From Brassica napus (Eukaryota > Streptophyta > Magnoliopsida > Brassicales > Brassicaceae), in NCBI RefSeq assembly GCF_020379485.1, contig NC_063450.1:44420681-44484680 (forward strand): 64,000 nt of DNA, given 5' to 3'. Within the stretch, counting starts at the first letter, position 1. Each line of letters begins with the position of its first letter. The notes under the pieces were generated by a model. The model was not told the origin of the DNA. It saw only the letters and a list, made by a program, of their open reading frames with translations, and made no database searches. Shown here piece by piece: positions 14,911 through 27,161 of the stretch. The position numbers and the translations under genes are program-made.

Positions 14911-16490
14911 TTCGAACCAAACCTGTTGCATCAACCAAAAGCCAACAGTCACCACTCATAGATCAAGCCAAAAACATGAGGTAAAACTCAAAAAGTCGAG
15001 ATTTTTCCGCTGTGAAAACAAAAAAAAACATCAACGACTAAGCAGCACTTGGCGCAAACGAGGAGAGCACAACAAAAAGGAGACATCTTTATATACAAAA
15101 ATATAAAACAAAAACCCTTAAAAAATAGAATTTTAGGGCAATGTTATCCGACGAAGAAAACGAAATCAAGCATGTAGTGTGTACGCAGAGAGCGATCGGC
15201 GATGAAGAACTTACAGAGAGCAAACGGCGACGGAGATTTAGCGAGATGAAAGAAACGCCCGGAGACAGTTGAGTACTAGTGAGGAGCAAAGGACAAAGGA
15301 GAGAGTGATGAACAGACAGATCTGGAAGCTTAGTGGGTCGCTTCTATATAGAATGGCCTTTAGTGCGAGGTTCACAAAGTAATTTTTTATTTTTATTTTT
15401 TTTGATTTTTTTTTTTAAAAAAAAAATTAATTAATCGGATTCAGACCGTGTAAGAAACAGGTTGACTTCTTTTGTTTATTTTAATATTTTTTTTTTTTCT
15501 AAAACTGTGTGAATTTCCCGTGGAACCGCGCTACAGTGATGCTCTAATTTTCTCCGGGTCCGGACTCCAAATTTTCATTCGATTTGATTTTGTTTTCTAC
15601 CTTTTCTTTTTTTTTTTTTGTTTTTTTTTTTCTGCGCCCCAACTTTAATTTGTTTGTACGAACGAACGTGATTTGTTTGTCTGTGCTATAAACACTGCAA
15701 AAGGTTGAAATGCATTTTCTCTTTTCCTTTAAAATATATTTTTCCTATTCTTTAATGTATTAGGTTCGATTTATAGGTAAGGGCTAAAACTGTTATTAGA
15801 CAACCAATATAAACAATTAACTTTTGAACAAAGAGAAAATATAAACAATTAACTATATTTACAAATAAAACGTATTGAATTTTTTTTTTTTAAAGGGAAC
15901 AAGATCAAAACGTTATATACCAATAAAGCTAAAAAAAAATTATTTTTGACTGTTAATTTAAAAAAAAAAATACATTCTATAGGTATTAAATCATAGATTT
16001 TTTTGGGGAAATAATCATAGAGTAAATTAAACAAAATATAATGGACACAAAATTAATAAATACAGCCATGTTAATTGTTAACTATATTTACGATAAAATG
16101 TATTGACTATTTTATTTGGAAAACAAACAAGAACCAAACGTTATATACCAATATAGCGAAAAAAATTTAAATAAAAATACATTCTATAGGTATTAAATGG
16201 ACAAAACTAATTAAATACAGCCTTTAATGGATCCAAACGTTAGCCCACTTACATTTCGAGGTGAAAAGCCTAATGGGCCTTTCTTTATTCTTCTCTTCCA
16301 ACGAACCACACACACGGACGAAGCAAAGAAAAAGCGTCCCGTCCCCTTCGTTTTCCACTCGGAACATGGCGTAATTGTGCAGAGAGATCCAACCAAACTT
16401 ACAGTTGTGCTGTCACATTTCGAGACGAAGAAGCACTAGATCTAACACACCAACTAGTCAAGAAGAGCTAAGACTACACACACAGAGAAG
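14911..16490. other. Divergent intergenic region between SGS3 and the SFT2 gene
   Basis: Includes the SGS3 leader and promoter (leftward), a T-rich stretch at 15380-15650, an imperfect local duplication (listed separately) and the SFT2 promoter and leader. An open frame at 16227-16439 lies in the leader region and has no recognisable homology. Confidence 0.5.
15846..16222 (+). repeat. Imperfect tandem duplication in the SGS3-SFT2 spacer
   Basis: Two diverged copies, about 15846-16066 and 16075-16222, share the blocks TTAACTATATTTAC, ACGTTATATACCAATA, ACATTCTATAGGTATTAAAT and AAATACAGCC in the same order. Poly(A) and poly(T) runs differ between the copies. A simple local duplication followed by decay explains it. 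Confidence 0.6.
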
Positions 16491-17846
16491 ATGGATAAGA
16501 TGAATCAGGCTTTTGAGAAGATGAAGATGTTGGTTGGTATGGAGGTCGAAGACGAGGAACGAGCTGCCGAAGAAGAAAGCTCTCTCTTCTTCATGGAAGA
16601 TCTTAATCGCAATTGCGCTTTGACTACCAAACAGGTTTACTAACTAACTGTGTTTACTTTGGATCGAGTCATCTGCATTTGGCTGTTTCTTGAATATCTC
16701 ATAATGAAGTTGAGCTCGTGAGCTCTCTATGTGTATCTCTGAATCATCGAGAGAAAGTGTTTGTTCCCTTAGAGAGCTAATGTATGATCGTTTAGACGAA
16801 TCTGTTCTTTGAGTGTCTTGAATTGGGGTTTTATCTACCGCTAATATGCTCTCGGTATGTTTCCATGCGAACAGAGATTCTATGGATTTGCGATTTGCTT
16901 GTCAGCTGGCTTGGCATGTACTCTTTTGGTAAGTGAAATACAACTCTTATCCATGAACTAGCGAGCCTGCTTTGAAAGGAATCATTTACTTAAAAATCAT
17001 ATATGACCTCTAAACACTTGGTAAGTTTCCTTCGTTGGGTAGTCTTGTCTCCTAACTCTTTTACCTTTTTTTTTACATGTTTGACTATGCAGTCAATGCT
17101 TGTTTTCTTCAATCCGATCAAGTTTGGCTTCACATTCACTCTGGGAAATTTGATGGCACTTGGGAGGTCCGTTTTGGATTCTTTTTTTTAGTTTAGCTTG
17201 TAATATTACATTTTTATTATCTTTTCTATGTCTGCTCATAGATTTTAAGTTTTATATCGTTTTTGTATGACCAGCACAGCATTCCTTATAGGCCCACAGA
17301 GGCAGGTGACGATGATGCTTGACCCAGCTCGCATCTACGCTACTGCTTTGTATCTGGCCAGCATTATCATTGCCTTGTTTTGCGCTCTCTATGTAAGTTA
17401 GTAGGGTTTCTCAATTCAATCCACTGGAAAATAATAAAACTGAGCATAGTAAAGGTTAAGATAAGACTAGGGAGTGAAAATGCCTTGTTTTACACATCAT
17501 CAACCATTTTCTTTCTCTACAGGTTCGTAACAAGCTGCTGACGTTGCTTGCTATCATTCTTGAGTTCTCTGGTCTAATATGGTATCCCAACTTCCATTAG
17601 CTTTCTCGTTGTTTACACATGGTCTCTGCATGTGCAGTTACATAATTTACTCTTTCGAAACATATACTATTAATTAAGCTCGAACTAGGAATGCATTGGT
17701 GAATCGAATCCTACTTATATGGTTTCTGAGTTTTGTCACAAAAGCTGTCATTCATCTTGGACCGCAGGTATAGCTTGAGCTACATCCCTTTCGCAAGGAC
17801 CATGGTCTCAAAGGTGTTCATGACTTGTTTCGACACCGAGTTTTAA
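16491..17846 (+). CDS. SFT2/Got1-like vesicle transport membrane protein (At5g23550-type)
   Basis: Small tetraspan protein of the Got1/Sft2 family, which assists fusion of ER- or endosome-derived vesicles with the Golgi. Exons 16491-16634, 16875-16928, 17093-17166, 17275-17392, 17523-17581 and 17768-17846 give 175 residues. An acidic cytosolic N-terminus ends at about residue 48. Four hydrophobic segments follow: GFAICLSAGLACTLLSMLVFF; FTFTLGNLMALGSTAFLIGP; an alanine- and leucine-rich segment; and LTLLAIILEFSGLIWYSLSYI. The C-terminus is short (SKVFMTCFDTEF). Splice phases agree throughout. Length and topology are normal for the family. Confidence 0.93.
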
Positions 17847-18448
17847 AGCAGCCATATACTCAAAAGAGTTTTCGTCCCAAAACCACTGTGATCTGTTTGA
17901 ATGATTGGTCTGTGTTCAAAGCTGGACTTGTTTGGTGCACGAAGAAAAACGCTCAAAGCTCTTATAGTCTTTGGATCTCGTTTTGGTTTCTACTTGCTTC
18001 TTAACATGATGTCTTCACTATTCGTATCAGAGTTTTTTGTATATTTTGCTGTGGAATATCACTGTAGATTTGGTTGCGGTTCATTTCTCTTATCCCTACT
18101 CATTTGAGTTTCCTCTAAGTTGAAGTATATTACCCAGCAAGATTTCATTGTTAGCTCAGTTACGAGTTTATCCAAGTGCAATTGCAAACAATCGAATGTT
18201 GCAGCTTTAAATTCTAAAAAATGAGAGAAATTTTTTGAATAAATGCAAGAATTTATAGAAATCAATCCATGGCCTTAATGAAAAGAACGAAACCACATAG
18301 TACAATACAATCTTATCAGATGCTTGCTAGGAGATGAGATATAAAAGAGTTGATCCAACAGAAATCAAAGATATGCAGAAGGAAGCTCAACTTTCCAGCC
18401 AAACTGACTGAAGCAGAGTACTCCTGGCTGGTAAAGCAAAGAAGTTCT

Positions 18449-20055
<1,607 letters not shown>

Positions 20056-21294
20056 AATCTCAGCTCAAATCAGTCGAGCTGGTTTGGATCTTATAAAACC
20101 TCGTCTCGATAGAGTCCTCCTTTCTTTATTAACAAGACAAGACGGATCTATTTACATATCAGTCCTCGAATATTTCCTTTTCATTGATTTTAGACCCAAA
20201 GAAAAACAAATTGCCTTTTTCCTTTTCAAATTGGGTAAAACCAATACTATTACATCAGGATCATGACCAATTGAAGTTTACTCCAACAATAATTATCTTA
20301 TACATGTTTTATAACCACTTCTTTGATTCCAAATTAATAGGAACTCACTTCTTCCTATCGTACTAAAAATTTGTCGACAACCTTTTAATATATTAGAATA
20401 AACTTTTGAATTTTACTCAACTTTCTAACAACCACAGCTGAATAATCATGTTATATTCACTATTCATATTATATATTTATAAATATTGATTCCAATTTAA
20501 ATAACAAAATCAAATTATATAAGTAAATTTAACAAATTGTATCAAAAAGTTTTAAAGCATAAAAATGATTTTAATACAAAATGGGTTATAAGATAAATAT
20601 TTTATTTAACAAAAATAAGATAAATAGTTTATCTGTGTGGCTTTTGCAAAGTTTATTTGGTGGAGGCAACCCTATCGACCTAAGGGGAAGAAAGAAAGCT
20701 TAATTAGTGTGTACTAAGTGGAAGATTACAAGCTGATGAGAGGGTTTGTTGTGCTTTTAAAGACTTTGAGTCTATTATATCTTGTCTAACTCTCTTCTTA
20801 TAAACTCTGTTTTGGATCTAAACGATTTGCTGTTTCTATCTACGTTCCTTCAATTGTGGTTTTTATGCTCTGTCCTTGTTACTTTTATCACTCTTTTGTC
20901 TTGCTATGGTCGATGACAAATGGTGTTTAAAAAAAAAAAAGGGTGGAGAATGATCAATTTCATCGCCTTCACAGGATTGTTGTGAACTTGTGATTATGGT
21001 TAGTATTAAACGATACTTTAGAGTTCTATGGACTTATTATAGCTTCTGTTTTTGTGTAGTTCTTAATACAGGTATGCATTGCTGAAAATTTGTGTACTGC
21101 ATGCGAATCTTTTATTTAGCACCTTGAAACTTTCACAAAGAGTAACAAAATAAGAATCAAAGCTTGTTCAACAGCATCTCATTTCACATATCTTTGACCC
21201 TAAACAAACTGTAATGGATGGGAAGAAGAAGCAGAAGAATCTTCTGGGAGCAGCAACATGTTTAGGAACCAAACTGTAAAGAAAGGTTTGTTAC
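20056..21294. other. Intergenic: RPN11 promoter and L24 3' region
   Basis: About 1.2 kb, very AT-rich at 20230-20640. No exon, tRNA or convincing RNA gene was recognised. Confidence 0.5.
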
Positions 21295-22406
21295 TCAAAG
21301 ATCAGGCATGCCTTTTCCTGTTTTAGCATCATATGTCTGCTCCCAAACAAACTCCATTGGTGTGTCTTTAGGTCCAGCTGCAAGCAAAAACAAGAAATGA
21401 AAGATCCTCTGTAATGCGCATAGTGAGATGTTATTTGAATATGTAACCTAGGTTTCAGTTCCATAGCAAACGAAAATCCACTAAAACTATACAGGTAAAA
21501 TGTCATTTTTTAAGAAAAGTTGAGCTGCTACGTACCGGTAGTGGGTCTTGGCGTTGTCCTTATCTTTAGAATCTCTGGGCGAGGAATAATGGAACCAGAT
21601 GTGCCTGTGCCTCTGGCCACTCTTACTTTTGTACCATCCTCTAGGTACTTTACACCAACCTTACAAGGCCTCCTGAGGTATAAAAAGATAATCGACATAT
21701 AAAAAATCTCTCTCTTTGAGCAAAAAAAAAGAGTAATTTGTGAGAGTGATGTCATACATACCCGGTGACTGGATCAACAACTTGGACATTTGAGGCGTGA
21801 AGAGGAGCCTCGACCGTGAAAATCCCGCCTTCATGATCAGGACCTCCCTTTATATGCTTCTTGATCTGTGAATACAAAAGAAAAAAACATCAGCAAACTA
21901 GAGGATCCAAAACGCCACGTAGCTAAATGCATAGAACTAGACCCGCTTTGTGATTTTTTTATAACCAACAAACCAATCGATGCTTAAAGTTAAAGATAAG
22001 AATCAAATGAAGACTGATAAGTAACTCCATGATTTGTGTTAAGCTAGTGATATGAGCCTGATTCATTCAGTACTAGTTCATACTAAAGAAACGCAATCAA
22101 GGAACTGAGCAAACAATATATAATATAATATATATATACAGAACACACGATGATTCAAATTCAAGACTGCTGACTCACCAGATTCTTTCCTTCAACAATG
22201 ACACGATTCTGGGATCTGATGACGCGCTTGATGGTTCCAGTCTCACCCTTATCTTTCCCGCGGATAATCATTACCTAACATAAGAAGCTCAAAAGTGAAA
22301 CCAAACTAAACAAAGCACCAGGAGTGAAACAGAGTTGTACTCTCACATTATCCCCACGAAGTATCTTCCAGTGTCTGATGAGCTTCTCAGCAGCTTTCCA
22401 ACCCAT
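21295..22406 (-). CDS. KOW-domain ribosomal protein L24 (uL24), probably mitochondrial (At5g23535-type)
   Basis: Structural protein of the large subunit of an organellar ribosome. Exons in gene order: 22347-22406, 22179-22274, 21762-21865, 21536-21672, 21295-21377, giving 159 residues. The start MGWKAAEKLIRHWKILRGDN is typical of the mitochondrial form. The KOW motif (VMIIRGKDKGETGTIKRVI) follows at about 21-39, then VIVEGKNL and the L24 C-terminal region with KVGVKYLEDGTKVRVARGTG. The short basic N-terminus may act as the import signal (inference). A leader intron probably lies just upstream of the ATG. Confidence 0.92.
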
Positions 22407-24563
22407 AGCTCCTAGTCCCTACCATCACAAAAAAAAAAAAGAATGTTGCTTTCACATTTCTATTACACAACTCATCTCGAAATGGAAATCATCACGAAAC
22501 CCAAATCAAAATATTGAAAACTTAGGGGGTTACAAAGATCTACTTCGGGGGGTGGTCAATCACAATATTCGAAAAGGGACAAAAAAAACTGATGCTTTAT
22601 TAACGAAATCGCTGGAGAGACGCGAAATCAAGTTTGGACTAAGGGGGAAATTCGAAGGAGCTTGCCTGTGAGGAAGAGTAATCGGCGGCGTTGAAGGTTT
22701 AAGTGAAGCCGGCGGCGTTAGCGACGGTGATTGGGGAAAAGTCGGGAGTATTTTGATTGTGAGTGTATAAAGCTAAAACCCTAAAATCCACTGATGAGTG
22801 ACGTCATGAAACGTTAAGATGACCGCGCGTTTAGATATTGTTACAAAATGTTTTTTTTTTATTATTTTATTTTGTGGAATTATCAGAACTCTATATACAA
22901 ATTTAATTATATTAGTATAGGTTTAACAGAGATGTGTAGAACTTTTGTATTTTCAGATGCAATGATCCGAAAATTAACAGATAATTATATAATTTTGAAT
23001 TTCATTTGAGAGATCATTTGATTCTAAATTCCATTTTTAACTTTAAAATAGGGTATATATATAGATTTATTCTTACCCATGTCATTTACACTCTATAATC
23101 GAATAAAATAAAAATTTACTTAATAAGTATAGAAATGTATTTTTTGTTCGTCCATTACTCTTTTTACTCTAAAATAAAGTTGGGTGTAAAATTTAATTCC
23201 ATTACTCCATTTTTAACTAGGAATGCTCTTATAGACCACCATTACTGAAACACTTAGGATACGATGCGCGGACCAAGCATCGCGTTCAGGGAAAGTATTC
23301 ATGGTCTGGTTAGTTTACAGATAAACTCACCGAAATTTTCATGTTATACGGTTACAAGATTTTTTAAAAAAATACTTTTAAGACTCGAAGCCTCTCTAGC
23401 AATGCTGGTGCTCAGTTCTTTGTTTGAATGATAACCCTTCCTTTGCAACTCAGTTAGTTTTGTACGAGGCTCAGAAAAAATGGCGTTGCAAGACTAGTCT
23501 AATACTAGTGGTGGTGTGTGTTAAAGAGAGTCATCTTCCAAACACGATCCATTGGTGTGTCCTTAATGCCAGCTGCAAACAAAAAACACGAAATATTTGG
23601 GCAAGTAATAATCTTATCTAAGCTACTACCAAATCCTTTTTCAAGGTTATATTATATTAAAGATGTTATATATGTGGTTTATCAAGATTCAAGAATACAA
23701 GTTATTGTATCGATACATCTTTCTATACATCCAGACCTTTAAAATGTAACAACACAGGCATTACCAGATGTTGATCAAGAAGTTTGTTTTCATGCTTTGC
23801 CTTTGTTTTCCCCAGATGAGTGCTCTCCTATTATGACTTTTTCGGAGCCTTAGCACAACCGAGGTTCTCCGCACTGCAGGGATGGAGTGATAGAAGAAGA
23901 TCTCTAGTTTCCAGAAACTTTTCATCTCTTTGAATAACAACAAAAGGATTAAGAGTAGGAGGTGCTAGATTGGATTGTTCTGTTGCATGAATTCTAAAGA
24001 GTTGGCTTTGTTCTTTCGATGTTTTATGTATTTACGGTAACTAGTTCATTGAGTTGAAACTTCGATTAGTTGTGCCTTTATTATGCCTGGTATACAATAC
24101 TATAAATGTTCCTTTGCTTTTATCCTTTTTTCATGACTACTAGTATTGATTTTGACATAGAATTCAACGAAATTGAATTAGTTGATGCAGCTTCTGACAG
24201 AAAATTGCGTGTCTCCTGCGAGAAGTACACTGACTATATCATAATTCAATGCTCTCTGAGACTCCATTACGCTGGCCATATTGATGTGGGGATGACTGCA
24301 ACAACACTCTACAAGAAAACAGTGTTTACTTAAGCCATTTACCAATTACGATTAACTTATTTCAAAAGATTTTTCTATCTTTTCTTATGATATCTTTCAC
24401 ACGAAACCATAATTTGCATTGGTTGTAACTCGTAACCATCTCCTTTATACGTCGATAAAAAAAACGTAAACTCACAGCTGGCAATATCTATTTGGTAGCA
24501 TATATACAAGCAGTCCAAGTACAAGGTCGAATCACTAAACCTACTCTCCCTAGAAAAAAAAAA
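22407..24563. other. Intergenic region between L24 and CXE18
   Basis: Holds the L24 leader and promoter (22407-22800), AT-rich sequence (22840-23250), a scrap duplicated from the L24 gene (about 23531-23593), and further diverged sequence. Open frames at 23424-23621 and 24106-24333 are not recognisable and do not join into a gene. The CXE18 promoter lies at the right end. Confidence 0.45.
23531..23593 (-). pseudogene. Duplicated fragment of the L24 gene (exon-5 start and intron edge)
   Basis: This stretch resembles 21336-21397, covering part of the last L24 exon and its adjoining intron. Both contain CCATTGGTGTGTC, CCAGCTGCAA and a following A-rich run. Because intron sequence is included, the copy arose at the DNA level and is not a processed transcript. 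It is too short and diverged to encode anything. Confidence 0.6.
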
Positions 24564-25571
24564 ATGGCGACAGATAATAATAAGCACCAGAACAAGAAGC
24601 TAACGATCCCATTCAGAACAAGAATCGCTGTCGCCGTTCTCAACACCTTCACCGATAGCGCTCAACGTCCCGACGGCTCCATCAACCGCCGCTTACTCCG
24701 CCTCGTCGATTTTCGCGCGCCTCCCAACCCCAAGCCTGTAAACTCCGTCTCGACCTCCGACTTCGTCGTGGACCCGTCTCGCGACCTCTGGTTCCGTCTC
24801 TTCACCCCGCACGTCTCCGGCGACCGTATCCCCGTCGTGGTTTTCTTCCACGGCGGAGGCTTCGCTTTCCTCAGCCCCAACGCTTACGCTTACGACAGCG
24901 TGTGCCGGCGTTTCGCTAGGAAGATACCGGCTTACGTCGTCTCCGTCAACTACCGTCTCGCTCCGGAGCACCGTTACCCTGCTCAGTACGACGACGGGTT
25001 CGACGTCGTGAAGTTCCTCGAGGAGAACCGCGGGAAGGTTCTCCCGGCGAACGCCGATCTCTCGAGGTGCTTCTTCGCCGGAGACAGCGCCGGCGGGAAC
25101 ATCGCGCACAACGTGGCGATACGAGTCTGCCGCGAGCGCTGTTTCGCCGCCGTGAAGCTCGTCGGAATGATCTCGATCCAGCCTTTCTTCGGCGGAGAAG
25201 AGAGGACGGAGGCGGAGAGAAGCCTCGTCGGAATGCCTCTGGTTTCGCCGGAGAGGACTGACTGGTGCTGGAGGGCGATGCTGCCGGAGGGAGCGAACCG
25301 GGAGCACGAGGCGGCGAAACCGAGCGTTGTGGACATATCGGGTCTGGAATACCCGGATACGATGGTGGTCGTGGCCGGGTTTGACCCGTTAAAGGATTGG
25401 CAAAGAAGTTACTACGAGTGGTTAAAGTTGTCCGGGAAGAGAGCAACGCTGGTCGAGTATCCAAACATGTTCCATGCGTTTTATATCTTTCCTGAGTTGC
25501 CGGAGGCTGGCCAGTTAATCCAGCAGATTAAGGATTTTGTCGAGGAGCGCGTGGGTTCAGAGTCCGCTTAG
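24564..25571 (+). CDS. CXE18: Carboxylesterase 18 (CXE18), GID1-like alpha/beta hydrolase
   Basis: Intronless plant carboxylesterase class I enzyme, 335 residues. It hydrolyses small esters; the natural substrate is not settled by sequence. The oxyanion-hole motif HGGG is at 96-99, the nucleophile Ser175 sits in GDSAGG, and the likely acid is Asp274 (GFDPLKD) or Asp278. The catalytic His304 is in NMFHAF. It therefore keeps the complete triad, unlike the gibberellin receptor GID1, which lacks the His. The start is the ATG after an A-run at 24564; an upstream in-frame extension begins at a non-ATG codon and is not used. The coding sequence is clearly more GC-rich than its surroundings, which creates long spurious antisense frames. 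Confidence 0.94.
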   Translation: MATDNNKHQNKKLTIPFRTRIAVAVLNTFTDSAQRPDGSINRRLLRLVDFRAPPNPKPVNSVSTSDFVVDPSRDLWFRLFTPHVSGDRIPVVVFFHGGGFAFLSPNAYAYDSVCRRFARKIPAYVVSVNYRLAPEHRYPAQYDDGFDVVKFLEENRGKVLPANADLSRCFFAGDSAGGNIAHNVAIRVCRERCFAAVKLVGMISIQPFFGGEERTEAERSLVGMPLVSPERTDWCWRAMLPEGANREHEAAKPSVVDISGLEYPDTMVVVAGFDPLKDWQRSYYEWLKLSGKRATLVEYPNMFHAFYIFPELPEAGQLIQQIKDFVEERVGSESA

Positions 25572-25884
25572 TACTTCATGTGTTGTCCTAAAATCTTAAT
25601 GAATTATTATTATGTTAACTCGATTAGCAAAGGTATTATTAATATTAAGGTGTGCTTTTAAATCTACGTTTAAGTTGTTTGTTACACAAAAGAATCTATG
25701 GTATGTTACAAAAAACGATGTGTGAGATTAATCTATTTTCACTAGAGCTTAAAACGTGGAATTTAAAACATGTATCAGATACTAAATACTCTCCCTCTCT
25801 GTTCATGAAAGTAAGATTTTATAAAATGTTCACGTTTATTAAAAATTCAATAAATATTTATAATTTAATTTTTCTTTTACTTTA

Positions 25885-25893
25885 TTATATATT
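25885..25893 (+). repeat. Left 9-bp target-site duplication of the Mutator-like element
   Basis: TTATATATT directly precedes the element's first base. The same nine bases follow its last base at 35555-35563. Nine bases is the diagnostic Mutator duplication length. Confidence 0.9.
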
Positions 25894-26039
25894 GGGAGAA
25901 TTGCCAATTGTGACTCAAAACTTGGAGTCAAACCCAAAACAATACCCCAACTTGGGTCAAAGGCAAAAGTAACCTAAAAGGCTATTGAAATTACAACTAT
26001 CCCCTTGTGACCAAACAAAAAAACGGAATTTTTTTTACG

Positions 26040-26600
26040 TTTCTACCCCTCGCAAGTCGTCTAAACAGACGACTTGAAAATAAGTCGTCCAGACGACTTA
26101 ACTGAAAGTCGTCTGGACAGTTAGTCTTAAACATAATTTAAAAATTTTGTAAAAAATATTTTGATAAGTGAAAAATGGGAATTATGTAATTAACATATGT
26201 CTTAGGAGGTATAAATTAAGATATAACAAATTTCAATTGTTTTCAGCATAGATGAGTGAAAGTAGTGAGTCATGATATTCTTTAGTTTATGTTTCATCAA
26301 CATATGTTGTAGTATTGTATGTGTTCTTAGGGTTAGATTTTGGAAAGCATTAAAACCGTTTTTGAAAATTTTTAAAATTACTTATGCGTGTTCATTTCTG
26401 TGTATAGTAAACACTATTTAAGTATAATTTGATTTTATAACGTGGTTAGTTAGTTAATCTAGTCATTTTAGTTTAGGGGTTCATTTAGGGTCTAGGACGA
26501 CTTAATATTTTGTCGTCTGAAAACAGACGACTAAATATTAAGTCGTCTGTTGTACATTATCAGCCAGAATAAGTCGTCTAAACCGGACCAAACCTTAAAG
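26040..26600. repeat. Left subterminal cluster of GACGACTT / AAGTCGTC motifs
   Basis: Copies of the motif and its complement are grouped at 26060-26130 and 26500-26575, often as back-to-back inverted pairs. Subterminal motifs of this sort commonly bind the transposase; that role is inferred here. Confidence 0.7.
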
Positions 26601-26639
26601 TTTACCAATGTACTTTTAAAGCTAACCGGATTATTTACC

Positions 26640-27161
26640 CAATATATAAGGTGATTTTTTTTTTGTTTCATTTTTCGCGAAATTCAGAAACCCTAACAGT
26701 TCTCTCTCAAAACCCTAACAGTTCTCTCTCAAAGGCGATTTCGAATTCCCACGATTTCCGAACAAACCATCGTTCTCAACGTCGGCTATCTATCTCACTT
26801 CATTCTCACCGTTGTCGCCGCAGCTTCTTCTAACCCTAGCGCCGCCGATTCCTCTAAACCCTAGCGCCGCCGATTCCTCTAAACCCTAGCGCCGCCGCTT
26901 CCACTATTTCCGAACAAACCGTCGCCCTCGCCACCGTGGTCACCAACGTTCTCACCGCCGCTTCCTCTAAACACTAGCGCCGCCGCTTCTTCTAAACCCT
27001 AGCGCCGCCGCTTCTTCTCTGTAAACCTTAGCGCCGTTTCTCTGTAAACCCTAACGCCGCTAAGTCATCAATCTCGAGGAAAAGATGAACATAAAACGTT
27101 GTCTCTATCAATTTACTCATTCTCACCGTTTCACGTTTATTTTTTCAGATCTATAACCGCA
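26640..27161 (+). promoter_or_regulatory. Promoter and leader of the Ulp1 gene with telobox-like repeats
   Basis: A TATA-like ATATATAAG is near 26642-26650. From about 26690 to 27060 the sequence repeats CCCTA-containing units, many as AAACCCTAGCGCCGCCG with pyrimidine-rich spacers. AAACCCTA is the plant telobox found in promoters of translation and cell-cycle genes. The region ends with a CAG just before the exon carrying the ATG at 27162. Confidence 0.5.

Noticed and set aside
20720..20930. C/D-box snoRNA candidates (TGATGA near 20734, GATGA near 20906)
   Set aside because: No matching D box with a terminal stem could be seen; chance occurrence in AT-rich DNA is likely.
24693..25464. Long antisense frames opposite CXE18
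   Set aside because: They arise from the high GC of the CXE18 coding strand and have no family resemblance; the sense protein has a full catalytic triad.
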